From the NCBI GenBank assembly GCA_963839645.1, contig CAWIVZ010000008.1:1054001-1118000 (forward strand): a stretch of DNA of 64,000 bases. The letters run 5' to 3'. The stretch is from PALSA-911 sp963839645 (GTDB lineage: Bacteria; Pseudomonadota; Alphaproteobacteria; Acetobacterales; Acetobacteraceae). Below are positions 55,557 to 63,391 of the stretch, piece by piece. How positions within the stretch are numbered: position 1 is the stretch's first letter; every line of letters begins with the position of its first letter. The notes beneath the pieces were generated by a model, which was not told the DNA's origin, searched no databases, and worked only from the letters and a program-made list of their open reading frames with translations. Position numbers and translations under genes: made by a program.

Positions 55557-56912
55557 ATGGCCGGCCAGAGGGACAGCTGGATCGGCAAGCGGTTCGCCCG
55601 GATCGTCAAATCCGTGCTGCCGCGCTCGCTGCTGGGGCGCAGCCTGCTGATGATCCTGGTGCCGCTGGTGCTGCTCGATCTCGTCGCGCTGCAGGTGTTC
55701 TATGGCAGCCATATCAGCGTGGTCTCGCGCCGCCTGTCGAGCTCGGTGGCCGGCGAGATCGCGTTGACGATCGAGTTGCTGCGCCGCTACCCGAAGCCGG
55801 AGGACCGGGCCTGGCTGCTGGCGCGGGTGCACCAGAAATTCGTCCTGGCGATGGACATGGAGCCGGGCGCCATCCTGCCCAACACGAAATGGGAAAACGT
55901 GCTGGGGCCGATGGACGACGACCTGGCCGCGGCCCTGGCCGAGGACCTCAATCTGCCGATGATCTTCGACTGGACGTCCGATCCGCGCTCGGTGCTGATA
56001 CGTGTGCAGCTGCCCGAGGGAGTGCTGAACATCGAGGCGCCGCGCAAGCGGCTGTACACCGCGACCTACTACCTGTTCATCCTCTGGCTGGTCGGCACCG
56101 CCGTGGCGGTGTTCTTCGTGGCGGCGCTGTTCATGCGCAACCAGGTCCGCGCCATCCGCCGCCTGGCCGCCGCCGCGGAGGCGTTCGGAATGGGGCGCGA
56201 CCACGACGTGATCAAGCCCGAGGGGGCGGTCGAGGTGCGCCAGGCCGCGACCGCGTTCAACCGGATGCAGGGGCGTATCGTCCGCTTCCTCAGCCAGCGC
56301 ACCGAAATGCTGGCCGGCGTGTCGCATGATCTGCGCACCCCCCTCACCCGGCTGCGGCTGGCGTTGGCGATGCTGCCGACCGAGGGGCCCGCCGGCACCT
56401 CCTTGAAGCAGGACGTGGTGGAGATGACGGCCGACGTGGAAGAGATGGAGCGGATGATCAGCGGCTACCTCGCCTTCGCCCGCGGCGAGGGGGCGGAGCA
56501 GGCCGAGCCCGCCGATCTTTCCGCCATGCTGCAGGACGTCGCAGCCGGGGCGCGGCGGGCCGGGGCGAGCGTGGAGGTGACGGTGCCGCCCGGACTGACG
56601 CTGAAGCTGCGGGCGGACGCGATGCGCCGGGCGATCACCAATCTGGTAGACAATGCCCGCCGGCACGCCAGCCGGATATTGCTGTCCGCCAGTTCGTCCG
56701 ACGCGCGCTCGGTGATCGTCATGGTGGACGACAATGGTCCGGGGATCGCGCCGTCGCGCCGGGAGAGCGTGTTTCGCCCGTTCGAAAGCGGCGCCGCCGG
56801 CGGCACCGGCCTTGGCCTGACCATCGCGCGCGACATCGTGCGCGCGCATGGCGGCGACATCACGCTGGAAAACAGCCCGATCGGAGGTTTGCGGGCGCGT
56901 ATCCGGCGCTAG
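55557..56912 (+). CDS. Membrane-bound sensor histidine kinase (EnvZ-like)
   Basis: This 451-residue kinase has one membrane helix near residues 25-45, a periplasmic sensor of about 140 residues, a second helix (YYLFILWLVGTAVAVFFVAA), and a HAMP domain. The dimerisation helix carries the phosphorylated His in LAGVSHDLRTPLTRLRLAL. The ATP-binding domain shows the N box (NLVDNARRHASRI), G1 (DDNGPGI) and G2 (GGTGLGLTIA). It partners the adjacent response regulator. A strong terminator follows before the converging phasin gene. Confidence 0.95.
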   Translation: MAGQRDSWIGKRFARIVKSVLPRSLLGRSLLMILVPLVLLDLVALQVFYGSHISVVSRRLSSSVAGEIALTIELLRRYPKPEDRAWLLARVHQKFVLAMDMEPGAILPNTKWENVLGPMDDDLAAALAEDLNLPMIFDWTSDPRSVLIRVQLPEGVLNIEAPRKRLYTATYYLFILWLVGTAVAVFFVAALFMRNQVRAIRRLAAAAEAFGMGRDHDVIKPEGAVEVRQAATAFNRMQGRIVRFLSQRTEMLAGVSHDLRTPLTRLRLALAMLPTEGPAGTSLKQDVVEMTADVEEMERMISGYLAFARGEGAEQAEPADLSAMLQDVAAGARRAGASVEVTVPPGLTLKLRADAMRRAITNLVDNARRHASRILLSASSSDARSVIVMVDDNGPGIAPSRRESVFRPFESGAAGGTGLGLTIARDIVRAHGGDITLENSPIGGLRARIRR

Positions 56913-56945
56913 CATACGGTTGTTTCATATCCGAGAGTGCCCAGC

Positions 56946-56976
56946 AAAAAAGGCCAGGGGTCGCCCCCTGGCCTTT
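56946..56976. terminator. Bidirectional intrinsic terminator
   Basis: AAAAGGCCAGGGG pairs with CCCCTGGCCTTTT around a short loop, with T runs on both strands. It sits between the kinase gene and the converging phasin gene and can end both transcripts. Confidence 0.9.
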
Positions 56977-56996
56977 TCCGCGACCGGTAGCGGAAA

Positions 56997-57425
56997 CTAC
57001 TTCTTGCCGGCGAGGGCCTTCACCTCGTCCATGGCCTGGGTGAAACGGTGGTTCAGCACCTCGACCGCTTCGGTGTTGGAGCGGCTGATAAGGTCGCCGA
57101 GTTCGCGCAGGTTGGCGACGCCGCGCTCATAGGCGCTCTTCAGCAGTTCCGCCTGCTTGGCGGCCTTTTCCTGCGGGGCCTCGACGCCGGCGAAGGACTT
57201 CATCGCCTCGGTCAGTTCGGCAACGCTCTGCTGCACGATCTCCGCCTGGCGGCGGGCGAAGGCCTGCGCGCCTTCCATCGCCACCTTGTTGGCAGCGGTC
57301 AGTGCCTCGATGTTGCGCTGATGGGCGGCCATCAGGGCGCCCATGTCCGGCATCGCCGGCAGTTTCATGTCGCCGAACATCTTGGTGATATCGATGTTGA
57401 AGGCTGTCTTCGGGTCGAATGCCAT
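56997..57425 (-). CDS. Phasin family protein (polyhydroxyalkanoate granule-associated)
   Basis: This 142-residue, mostly helical protein matches the phasin family (Phasin_2). NIDITKMFGDMKLPAMPDMG at the start and RNIEALTAANKVAMEGAQAF are diagnostic, followed by an amphipathic coiled helix and EVLNHRFTQAMDEVKALAGK. Phasins coat PHA granules and control their number and size, so the host probably stores PHA. A PhaR-type palindrome lies about 162-180 bp upstream. No pha synthesis genes are in the window. Confidence 0.93.
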   Translation of the reverse strand: MAFDPKTAFNIDITKMFGDMKLPAMPDMGALMAAHQRNIEALTAANKVAMEGAQAFARRQAEIVQQSVAELTEAMKSFAGVEAPQEKAAKQAELLKSAYERGVANLRELGDLISRSNTEAVEVLNHRFTQAMDEVKALAGKK

Positions 57426-57586
57426 GTCTGGCTCCTGTGTTCGCTTGTGCTTCTGCTTGCGCCTTTAGGCCTTGCAGCCGCCGGAGAACCGGCCGGCCCG
57501 ACCTTCTGAAGCACGCGCCCCACGAAGATCGCCTCTAACTCGGCTTCTTAAGCCTAATGAGGTCAGGCGACCAATGAAAGGACATT

Positions 57587-57605
57587 TATGCTGCAATGCA
57601 GCATA
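57587..57605. promoter_or_regulatory. Candidate PhaR operator upstream of the phasin gene
   Basis: TATGCTGCA-A-TGCAGCATA is a perfect 19-bp palindrome with a central A. It contains CTGC-AAT-GCAG, matching the CTGC-N3/4-GCAG pattern known for PhaR, the PHA-responsive repressor of phasin genes. It lies 162 bp before the phasin start codon and just downstream of the TetR-like gene stop. Confidence 0.7.
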
Positions 57606-57608
57606 CGC

Positions 57609-58275
57609 CTAGCCGGCGGGTTCGGGCGGCGGCGAGAACGGGGCGTCGGGGCGCTCGGACGCCTCGCTGGCGGCGGGCTCGGCCACGGCGGCGCGGGCGG
57701 GGCGATCGAGCCAGGAGGCGGGGCCCTCGGCGCGCGAGAGCGCCGTGTCGAGCGCGGCCATGGTGGCGGCGAGGTCCAGGCCCTCGTCCTTCCGCCAGGC
57801 GCGGATGGTCCAGAGCCAGACAGCCATCAGGCCGCAGACGCGCAGGCGGCCGGTGATGCCGGCGGTGGGAATGCCCGTGGCGTCCAGCAGCCAGCCCAGG
57901 CTGCGCCGGCTGGCGCAGCCCAGCAGCAGCGCCACGGCCGGATCGGCCGGCAGCGCCTTGAGCAGCGCCAGCACGCCGGCGCGGTGCAGTTGCAGGAAGT
58001 CGATCCGGCGCATGATCAGGTCGAACAGCCGGTCGCGCATGCTGCCTTCCGACGGGGTTTCCGCCAGCGCGGCCTGGTCCGCCATCCGGCCGAAGCGCAG
58101 CAGCAGGGCGTCGCGGCCGGAGAAGTCGTTCGCGGGCGCGGTCCAGCGGAAGGCCGGCGTTGCGCGCGGCCTCGGCGATGCTCATCCGGTGCCAGCCCCT
58201 CGCCGCCGCCAGGTTGAAGGCGGCGGTGACCAAGGCCCGGTCAAAAGCGATGTCAGAGAGGGGGTCGTCGGTCAT
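57609..58275 (-). CDS. TetR-like regulator (COQ9-type), frameshifted
   Basis: The start (residues TAAFNLAAARGWHRMSIAEA and ARNAGLPLDRARERF) is a helix-turn-helix of TetR or COQ9 type, followed after one extra base at about 58123-58131 by SGRDALLLRFGRMADQAALA and a helical C-terminal domain. Corrected length is about 221 residues. The family is common in this alphaproteobacterial block next to proC and a phasin. The ligand is unknown. It follows proC by 31 bp on the same strand, so the ybjN-proC-tetR set is probably one transcript. Confidence 0.78.
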
Positions 58276-58306
58276 GCCGGGTACATGGGGCCGGTGCCGC
58301 GGTTTG

Positions 58307-59116
58307 TCAGCCGGCCAGTTCGCGCGAGCGCGCGGTGGCGGCGGCGATGGCGGTGCTGAGCGAGGCCGGCCAGGCGTCGGCGGCCATCAACACGGAGAGC
58401 GCGGCCTGGGTGGTGCCGCCGGGGCTGGTGACCGCGACGCGCAAAGCGGCGGCGTCCTCGGGGCTGGCGGCCAGCAGGGCGCCGGAGCCGGAGACGGTCT
58501 GACGCGCCAGCATCCGGGCGAGATCGGGGGCGATGCCCTGCTCGATGGCGGCCTTTTCCATCAGCTCCGCCAGCAGAAACACATAGGCCGGGCCGGAGCC
58601 GGACACCGCGGTGACGGGGTCCAGCAGCGCCTCGTCGTCGACCCAGGCAACCGTGCCGATGGCCTGCAGCAGGCTGTCGCACAGGGCGCGCTGGGCATCG
58701 CTCACGCCGGCGCCAGGGCAGGCGACGGTGATGCCCTGGCGCACCGCGGCCGGGGTGTTGGGCATGGCGCGGACGATGGCGGCGCTGTCATCCACCAGCG
58801 AGCGGATGCCGGCGATCGTGCGACCGGCCATGATGGAGAGGAACACGGCGCTGCCGGCGAAGCGGCGATAGGCCGGCAGGGTGTCCGCGGCGTTCTGCGG
58901 CTTCACCGCCAGCACCACCGCGGCGGGGGCGAAGCTGGCGGGAATGGCGGAGAACACCGGCACCACCTGAAGGTCCGGGCCGGCGACGGCCGCCGCCGCC
59001 GGTGAGGGATCGACGGCGAAGGAGGGCGCCAGGCCGCGTTCGCGCCAGCCGGCCAGCATGGCGCCGCCCATGCGGCCGCAGCCGATCAGCAGGATCGGCG
59101 GGATTTGGTCGGTCAT
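58307..59116 (-). CDS. proC: Pyrroline-5-carboxylate reductase
   Basis: This 269-residue enzyme makes proline from pyrroline-5-carboxylate with NAD(P)H. The dinucleotide motif is LLIGCGRMGGAMLAGWRERG, AVVLAVKPQNAADTLPAYRR is conserved, AMPNTPAAVRQGITVACPGA is the substrate region, and VSGSGPAYVFLLAELMEKAA with TSPGGTTQAALSVL closes the fold. The start ATG overlaps the upstream YbjN-like gene by four bases, so translation is coupled. Confidence 0.96.
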   Translation of the reverse strand: MTDQIPPILLIGCGRMGGAMLAGWRERGLAPSFAVDPSPAAAAVAGPDLQVVPVFSAIPASFAPAAVVLAVKPQNAADTLPAYRRFAGSAVFLSIMAGRTIAGIRSLVDDSAAIVRAMPNTPAAVRQGITVACPGAGVSDAQRALCDSLLQAIGTVAWVDDEALLDPVTAVSGSGPAYVFLLAELMEKAAIEQGIAPDLARMLARQTVSGSGALLAASPEDAAALRVAVTSPGGTTQAALSVLMAADAWPASLSTAIAAATARSRELAG

Positions 59117-59616
59117 GCTTCGCCCACGCATTCGAGCATGGCCGCGGCCAGCGCCTCGGCCGGGGGCTTTCCGCCCCAGAGCACGAACTGGAAGGCGGGG
59201 AAGAAGCGCTCACACTCGGTGATGGCGATGTCCACCATGTCCTCCAGGCTTTCGGCGGAGGCGCCGGGCGCGCCGCGCAGCAGCACGGAATGGCGAAAGA
59301 CCGGCATGCCGTCCTCGCTGTCCATGCCGAAATGGCCGATCCAGAGCTTCTCGTTGGCCAGGGCCAGCAGTTCGTACAGCGCCGGGCGCTGCTTTTCCGG
59401 CACTTTCAGGTCGAAGGCGCAGGTGAAGTGCATGGCGCTGATTTCATGCGACCAGCTGAAGTACAGCCCGAAATCGCACCATTTGCCGGGGGCTTCGGCC
59501 GCCATTTCCGAATCGTTGCGGCGATCGAAGACCCAGTCATTGGCGATGACGATCTGCTCCATGACATCGAGGGGGTTGGCGGCGGCTGGTTCGAAAGCGA
59601 GGGTCATGCCGGACAT
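59113..59616 (-). CDS. YbjN domain-containing protein
   Basis: This 167-residue protein matches the YbjN family (ANDWVFDRRNDSEMAAEAPG, CDFGLYFSWSHEISAMHFTC, LWIGHFGMDSEDGMPVFRHS), a small soluble fold that resembles type III secretion chaperones. Its role is unclear; E. coli YbjN affects motility and stress. The stop overlaps the proC start by four bases (ATGA), so the two are strongly coupled. The chosen ATG follows GGGAG. A 264-bp gap to ubiK on the upstream side shows no recognisable feature. Confidence 0.85.
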   Translation of the reverse strand: MSGMTLAFEPAAANPLDVMEQIVIANDWVFDRRNDSEMAAEAPGKWCDFGLYFSWSHEISAMHFTCAFDLKVPEKQRPALYELLALANEKLWIGHFGMDSEDGMPVFRHSVLLRGAPGASAESLEDMVDIAITECERFFPAFQFVLWGGKPPAEALAAAMLECVGEA

Positions 59617-59880
59617 ACGAGGTCTCCCGGTTGGAGGAAGGCCCAAAAGATGGCGGGTCGCCAGTCTGGTCGTTCGGGTCGGTCGTTCGAGAAAGGCAGG
59701 CGGGTGATCAGGCTGGGCGGTCGTGCCGACATCTTGCGGTGCGTGGCCTCACGACACCACGAGCGATAGCCTACCGAGGCGATCGGCCGCGCCGCAAGGC
59801 CGCGACAAGGGGGTGGCGCGATATTCTGCTGCGCCGCATTAGAAATTTCCATGAAATTGCGGATTTGCCGAACGCCGGGC

Positions 59881-60192
59881 TCAGCCCTCGGCCGGTTTGC
59901 CCTTGCCCTTCGGCATGATTTCCGGGCCAGGTTCGCGCGACTCCAGCGCCGCCAGCCTTGCTTCCAGGTCGGCCAGGCGCGTCTCCGCTTCCTCCTGACC
60001 GGTGCGAGCATTGGCCGCCAGTTCGGTGATGGCGTCGAGTTCCTCCCGGCGAACCAGATCCAGGCGGCGGATGGTCTCGTCGACGCGGGCGCGAACCATC
60101 GCCTCCAGCTCCTCGCGCAGGCCGGCCAGCGCGGACAGCGCCCCGCCGGCCACGCCGGCCAGGTCGTCGAGAATGCGCGGGCGCACAGGCAT
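59881..60192 (-). CDS. ubiK: Ubiquinone biosynthesis accessory factor UbiK
   Basis: This 103-residue protein matches the UbiK/BMFP family. After RILDDLAGVAGGALSALAGL comes a coiled-coil region (VRREELDAITELAANARTGQ to ARLAALESREP), ending in a charged tail (MPKGKGKPAEG). UbiK helps the soluble ubiquinone-synthesis complex in aerobic bacteria. The start MPVRPRILDD is typical. It is divergent from hldD across 154 bp. Confidence 0.88.
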   Translation of the reverse strand: MPVRPRILDDLAGVAGGALSALAGLREELEAMVRARVDETIRRLDLVRREELDAITELAANARTGQEEAETRLADLEARLAALESREPGPEIMPKGKGKPAEG

Positions 60193-60346
60193 GTTCCGGT
60201 CCTTCCGTGAAACGCGTACCGGGGGCGGCGCCCCGGTGCATGGCGCAGGCTGCATAGCGCAAGCAGCATCTGAGGTAAAAATTCACGAAAGCAAGGCGCC
60301 GCACGCCGCTTCCGTGAAACGCTTCCTCTCCGTATAACCCGGCGCC

Positions 60347-61330
60347 ATGATCCTCGTAACGGGCGGCGCAGGCTTTATCGGTTCCAACCTCCAGGCGGCT
60401 CTGGCCCGGCGGGGGCACGAGACGGTCGTGGTCGACTGGCTCGGCGATGCCGGCAAGTGGCGCAACCTGGGCAAGCACCCGCCGGCGCGGATCGTGCCGC
60501 CGGAGGACCTCGACGACCTGCTGGCATCGCCACCCGCCGATCGAGATGGTGTTCCACCTCGGCGCCGTCTCGGCCACCACCGCGACCGACGGCGACCATG
60601 CCTGGGCGACCAACGTGGAGCTCAGCCTGAAGCTCTGGCACTGGTGCGCCGCGCGCGGGCGTGCGGTTCGTCTATGCCTCCTCGGCCGCCACCTATGGCA
60701 ACGGCGCGGAGGGGTTCGAGGACGATTTCTCCCCCGCGCACCTCGGCAAGCTGCGGCCGCTGAACCTGTATGGCTGGACCAAGCACGCCTTCGACCTGAA
60801 CGTGGCGCGCATGCTGACCACCGGCCGGCCGACGGCCGCCGCAATGGGCGGGGCTGAAGTTCTTCAACGTCTATGGGCCGAACGAGTACCACAAGGGCTC
60901 GATGATCTCGGTCGTGAAGGTCAAGTACGACGAGGTGGCGCAGGGCCAGGCAATTCGGCTGTTCCGCTCCGACCAGGAGGGCCTGGCGGACGGCGAGCAG
61001 AAGCGCGACTTCATCTGGGTCGGCGATGTGGTGGACGTGATGCTGTGGCTGCTGGACACGCCCGGCGCGAACGGGCTGTTCAACGTCGGCACCGGACAGG
61101 CGCGGACCTATCTGGACCTGGCGCACGCCGTCAGCGACGCCGCCGGGCAGGCGCGGGCGGTGGAGTTCATCGACATGCCGATCAATCTGCGCGGACAGTA
61201 CCAATCGTTCACCGAGGCGAGCCCGGCCCGGCTGCGCGCCGCCGGCTATGGCGGCCAGTTCACGCCGCTGGAACTGGGCATACGGCGCTACGTGCAGGAA
61301 TTCCTGGCCCAGCCGGACCCCTACCTTTGA
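60347..61330 (+). CDS. hldD: ADP-L-glycero-D-manno-heptose 6-epimerase, three frameshifts
   Basis: The extended SDR starts MILVTGGAGFIGSNLQAALA (NAD motif). The active-site motif is YGWTKHAFDLNVARM, and GEQKRDFIWVGDVVDVMLWL with MPINLRGQYQSFTEASPARL are HldD-specific. Three single extra bases break the frame: near 60530 (after DDLLAS), at 60657-60659 (before VRFVYASSAATYG) and at 60834-60835 (before PQWAGLKFFNVYGPNEYHKG). Removing them gives about 326 residues, the normal length. It makes the heptose donor for the LPS inner core in the cytoplasm. The stop overlaps the lgt start by four bases. Confidence 0.92.
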
Positions 61331-62148
61331 TCCCCGTCCTGCTGTTTCCACAGTTCAACCCGACGATCGTCGAGTTCGGGCCGTTTTCGCTCGGCGGCTA
61401 CGAACTGGGGCCGTTCGGCATCCGCTGGTATGCGATGGCCTATATCCTCGGCCTGGTGCTGGGCTGGCGGCTGATGCGGCGGCTGGTGCAGCTGGCGCCG
61501 AAGGTGGCCGAGCCGGTGCTGGTGGACGACTTCCTGACCTGGGCGACCCTCGGCGTGGTGCTGGGCGGGCGGCTCGGCTACGTGCTGTTCTACCAGCCGG
61601 GCTACTACCTCGCGAACCCGGCCAAGGCGCTGGAGGTCTGGCATGGCGGCATGAGCTTCCATGGCGGGTTCCTCGGCGTGGCGGTCGCCACGATCTGGTT
61701 CTGCCGCAAGTACTCGATCCCGCTGCTGGGCTTCGCCGACCGGATCGCCGTGGTGGCGCCGATCGGGCTGCTGCTGGGGCGGATCGCCAATTTCATCAAC
61801 GGCGAGCTCTGGGGCCGGCCGGCGCCGGACTGGCTGCCTTGGGCGATGATCTTCCCGACCGGCGGCGATATCCCGCGCCATCCGAGCCAGATCTACCAGG
61901 CGTTGCTGGAAGGGGTGGTGCTGTTCACGGTGATGTTCGCGCTGTCGCGGCGGGAAGGCATCCGGGCACGGTTCGGCACGCTGACCGGGGTGTTCCTGAT
62001 CGGCTACGGGCTGGCGCGGATCACCGGCGAGTTCTTCCGCCAGCCGGACGCGTTCCTGGGCTTCCTGTTCGCCGGCGCGACGATGGGCCAGCTGCTGTCG
62101 GTGCCGATGGTGATCGCCGGCATCTGGCTGGTCCGGCGGGTGCGGTGA
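61327..62148 (+). CDS. lgt: Prolipoprotein diacylglyceryl transferase
   Basis: This 273-residue inner membrane enzyme attaches diacylglycerol to the lipobox cysteine of prolipoproteins. It has several hydrophobic segments and the Lgt signature GRIANFINGELWGRPAPDWL, with the essential Arg/Asn/Gly residues, plus MSFHGGFLGVAVATIWFCRK and RHPSQIYQALLEG. The best start is a TTG at 61327 that overlaps the hldD stop (TTGA); no ATG lies near. It serves lipoproteins such as LptM encoded elsewhere in the window. Confidence 0.96.
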   Translation: MIPVLLFPQFNPTIVEFGPFSLGGYELGPFGIRWYAMAYILGLVLGWRLMRRLVQLAPKVAEPVLVDDFLTWATLGVVLGGRLGYVLFYQPGYYLANPAKALEVWHGGMSFHGGFLGVAVATIWFCRKYSIPLLGFADRIAVVAPIGLLLGRIANFINGELWGRPAPDWLPWAMIFPTGGDIPRHPSQIYQALLEGVVLFTVMFALSRREGIRARFGTLTGVFLIGYGLARITGEFFRQPDAFLGFLFAGATMGQLLSVPMVIAGIWLVRRVR

Positions 62149-62149
62149 G

Positions 62150-62396
62150 AAGCAAGGTTGGGCTTCGCCCCAAACCCCAGGAGGGGCGCTGCCCCTCCAC
62201 CCCGCAAGGGAACTCGTTCCCTTGACCCTTTTCGTTTGGTTTGTTGGGGAAGGGGGCGGAACCGCCGAAGCCGTTGATCGGCTTCGGCACGCCCCCTTTC
62301 CCAACAAACCAGTCCAAGGGGTTGAGGGGACGACAGTCCCCTCACGGGTGCAGGGCAGAGCCCGCCGGGGTCTGGGGCGGAGCCCCAGCCTTGCTT
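62150..62396. repeat. About 247-bp near-palindromic intergenic element
   Basis: Outer arms of about 30 bp (starting AAGCAAGG at 62150 and ending CCTTGCTT at 62396) are inverted and nearly identical, both containing a GC-rich hairpin near ACCCC. Inside lies a long stem of about 33 bp (starting GGTTTGTTGGGGAAGGGG, ending CCCCTTTCCCAACAAACC), capped by GCCGAAGCCG/CGGCTTCGGC. The whole fills the gap between lgt and the next gene. It resembles dispersed GC-rich palindromes of Acetobacteraceae and Azospirillum-type genomes. A degenerate half copy is near 53094. Confidence 0.85.
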
Positions 62397-63377
62397 AGCC
62401 CCGAACGGCTGGACCGGTTCATGGCCCGGGCCAACGCGGCCTATTATGCCGAGCGCGATCCGTTCGCCGATTTCACCACATCGCCGGAGATCAGCCAGGC
62501 CTTCGGCGAGGTTCTGGGCGCCTGGGCGGCGGTGTGCTGGGCGTTGCTGGGGCGGCCGGATCCGGTGATCCTGGCCGAGGCCGGGCCCGGGCGGGGCACG
62601 CTGATGGCGGACGCGTTGCGCGCCGTGGGCCGGGTGGCGCCGGATTTTCGCGCCGCGCTGCGGGTGCACCTGATCGAGACCTCGCCGCGGCTGCGGGCGA
62701 TCCAGGCGGAACGGCTGGCGGGCGCGGGCGCCTGCTGGCATGACCGGCTGGAGACCCTGCCCGAGGCGCCGCTGCTGCTGCTGGCCAACGAGTTCCTGGA
62801 CGCGCTGCCGATCCGCCAGTTCGTCCGCCGCGGCGATGGCTGGACGGAGCGCTTCGTCGGGCCGGACGGGTTTGTCGAGCAGCCGGCCGGGGCTTTGGAC
62901 CGGGCAGGCGGCGGAGGGCGAGGTGGTGGAGATCTGCGAGCCGGCCCGCGCCATCGCCGGCGAGCTGGCCGCACGGTTCCTGCGGCTGCCCGGCATGGCG
63001 CTGTTCCTGGATTACGGGCCGGCGGAAAGCGCGCCGGGCGACAGCCTGCAGGCGCTGCGCGAGGGACGGGCGGCGAACCCGCTGGAGGCGGCGGGCTCGG
63101 CCGACCTGACCGCGCATGTGGATTTCGCCGATTTCGCGCGCACCGCCCGCGCCGGCGGCGCCGCGGTCTATGGGCCGCTGGCGCAGGGGATGTTCCTGGC
63201 GCGGCTCGGGCTGTTCCAGCGCACCGACCGGCTGGCGCAAACCCTGCCGCCGGCACGGGCCTCGGCGCTGATCGAGGCGGCGCGGCGGCTGGCCGAGCCG
63301 GACCGCATGGGGCGGCTGTTCAAGGCCCTGGCGGTTTGCCACCCTGCGGCGCCGATTCCCCCGGTTTCGAACCGTGA
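62391..63377 (+). CDS. Class I SAM-dependent methyltransferase (MidA/NDUFAF7-like), two frameshifts
   Basis: The protein starts LSPERLDRFMARANAAYYAE followed by FADFTTSPEISQAFGEVLGA. The SAM-binding motif is ILAEAGPGRGTLMADAL, and LLLANEFLDALPIRQFVRRG is diagnostic of the family whose human member methylates a complex I subunit. An extra G in the run 62889-62892 shifts the frame, and a missing C in the run 63358-63362 returns it to the conserved end AAPIPPGFEP with stop TGA at 63377. Corrected length is about 328 residues. The start is uncertain: TTG 62391 lies inside the palindromic element, and ATG 62421 is the alternative. It follows lgt and precedes pgeF. Confidence 0.88.
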   Translation: MLSPERLDRFMARANAAYYAERDPFADFTTSPEISQAFGEVLGAWAAVCWALLGRPDPVILAEAGPGRGTLMADALRAVGRVAPDFRAALRVHLIETSPRLRAIQAERLAGAGACWHDRLETLPEAPLLLLANEFLDALPIRQFVRRGDGWTERFVGPDGFVEQPAGALDRAGGGGRGGGDLRAGPRHRRRAGRTVPAAARHGAVPGLRAGGKRAGRQPAGAARGTGGEPAGGGGLGRPDRACGFRRFRAHRPRRRRRGLWAAGAGDVPGAARAVPAHRPAGANPAAGTGLGADRGGAAAGRAGPHGAAVQGPGGLPPCGADSPGFEP

Positions 63378-63391
63378 AAGCGTGATCCGCC

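Noticed and set aside
59617..59880. A possible small gene between the YbjN-like gene and ubiK
   Set aside because: The 264-bp region has only weak antisense frames and no recognisable start or motif.
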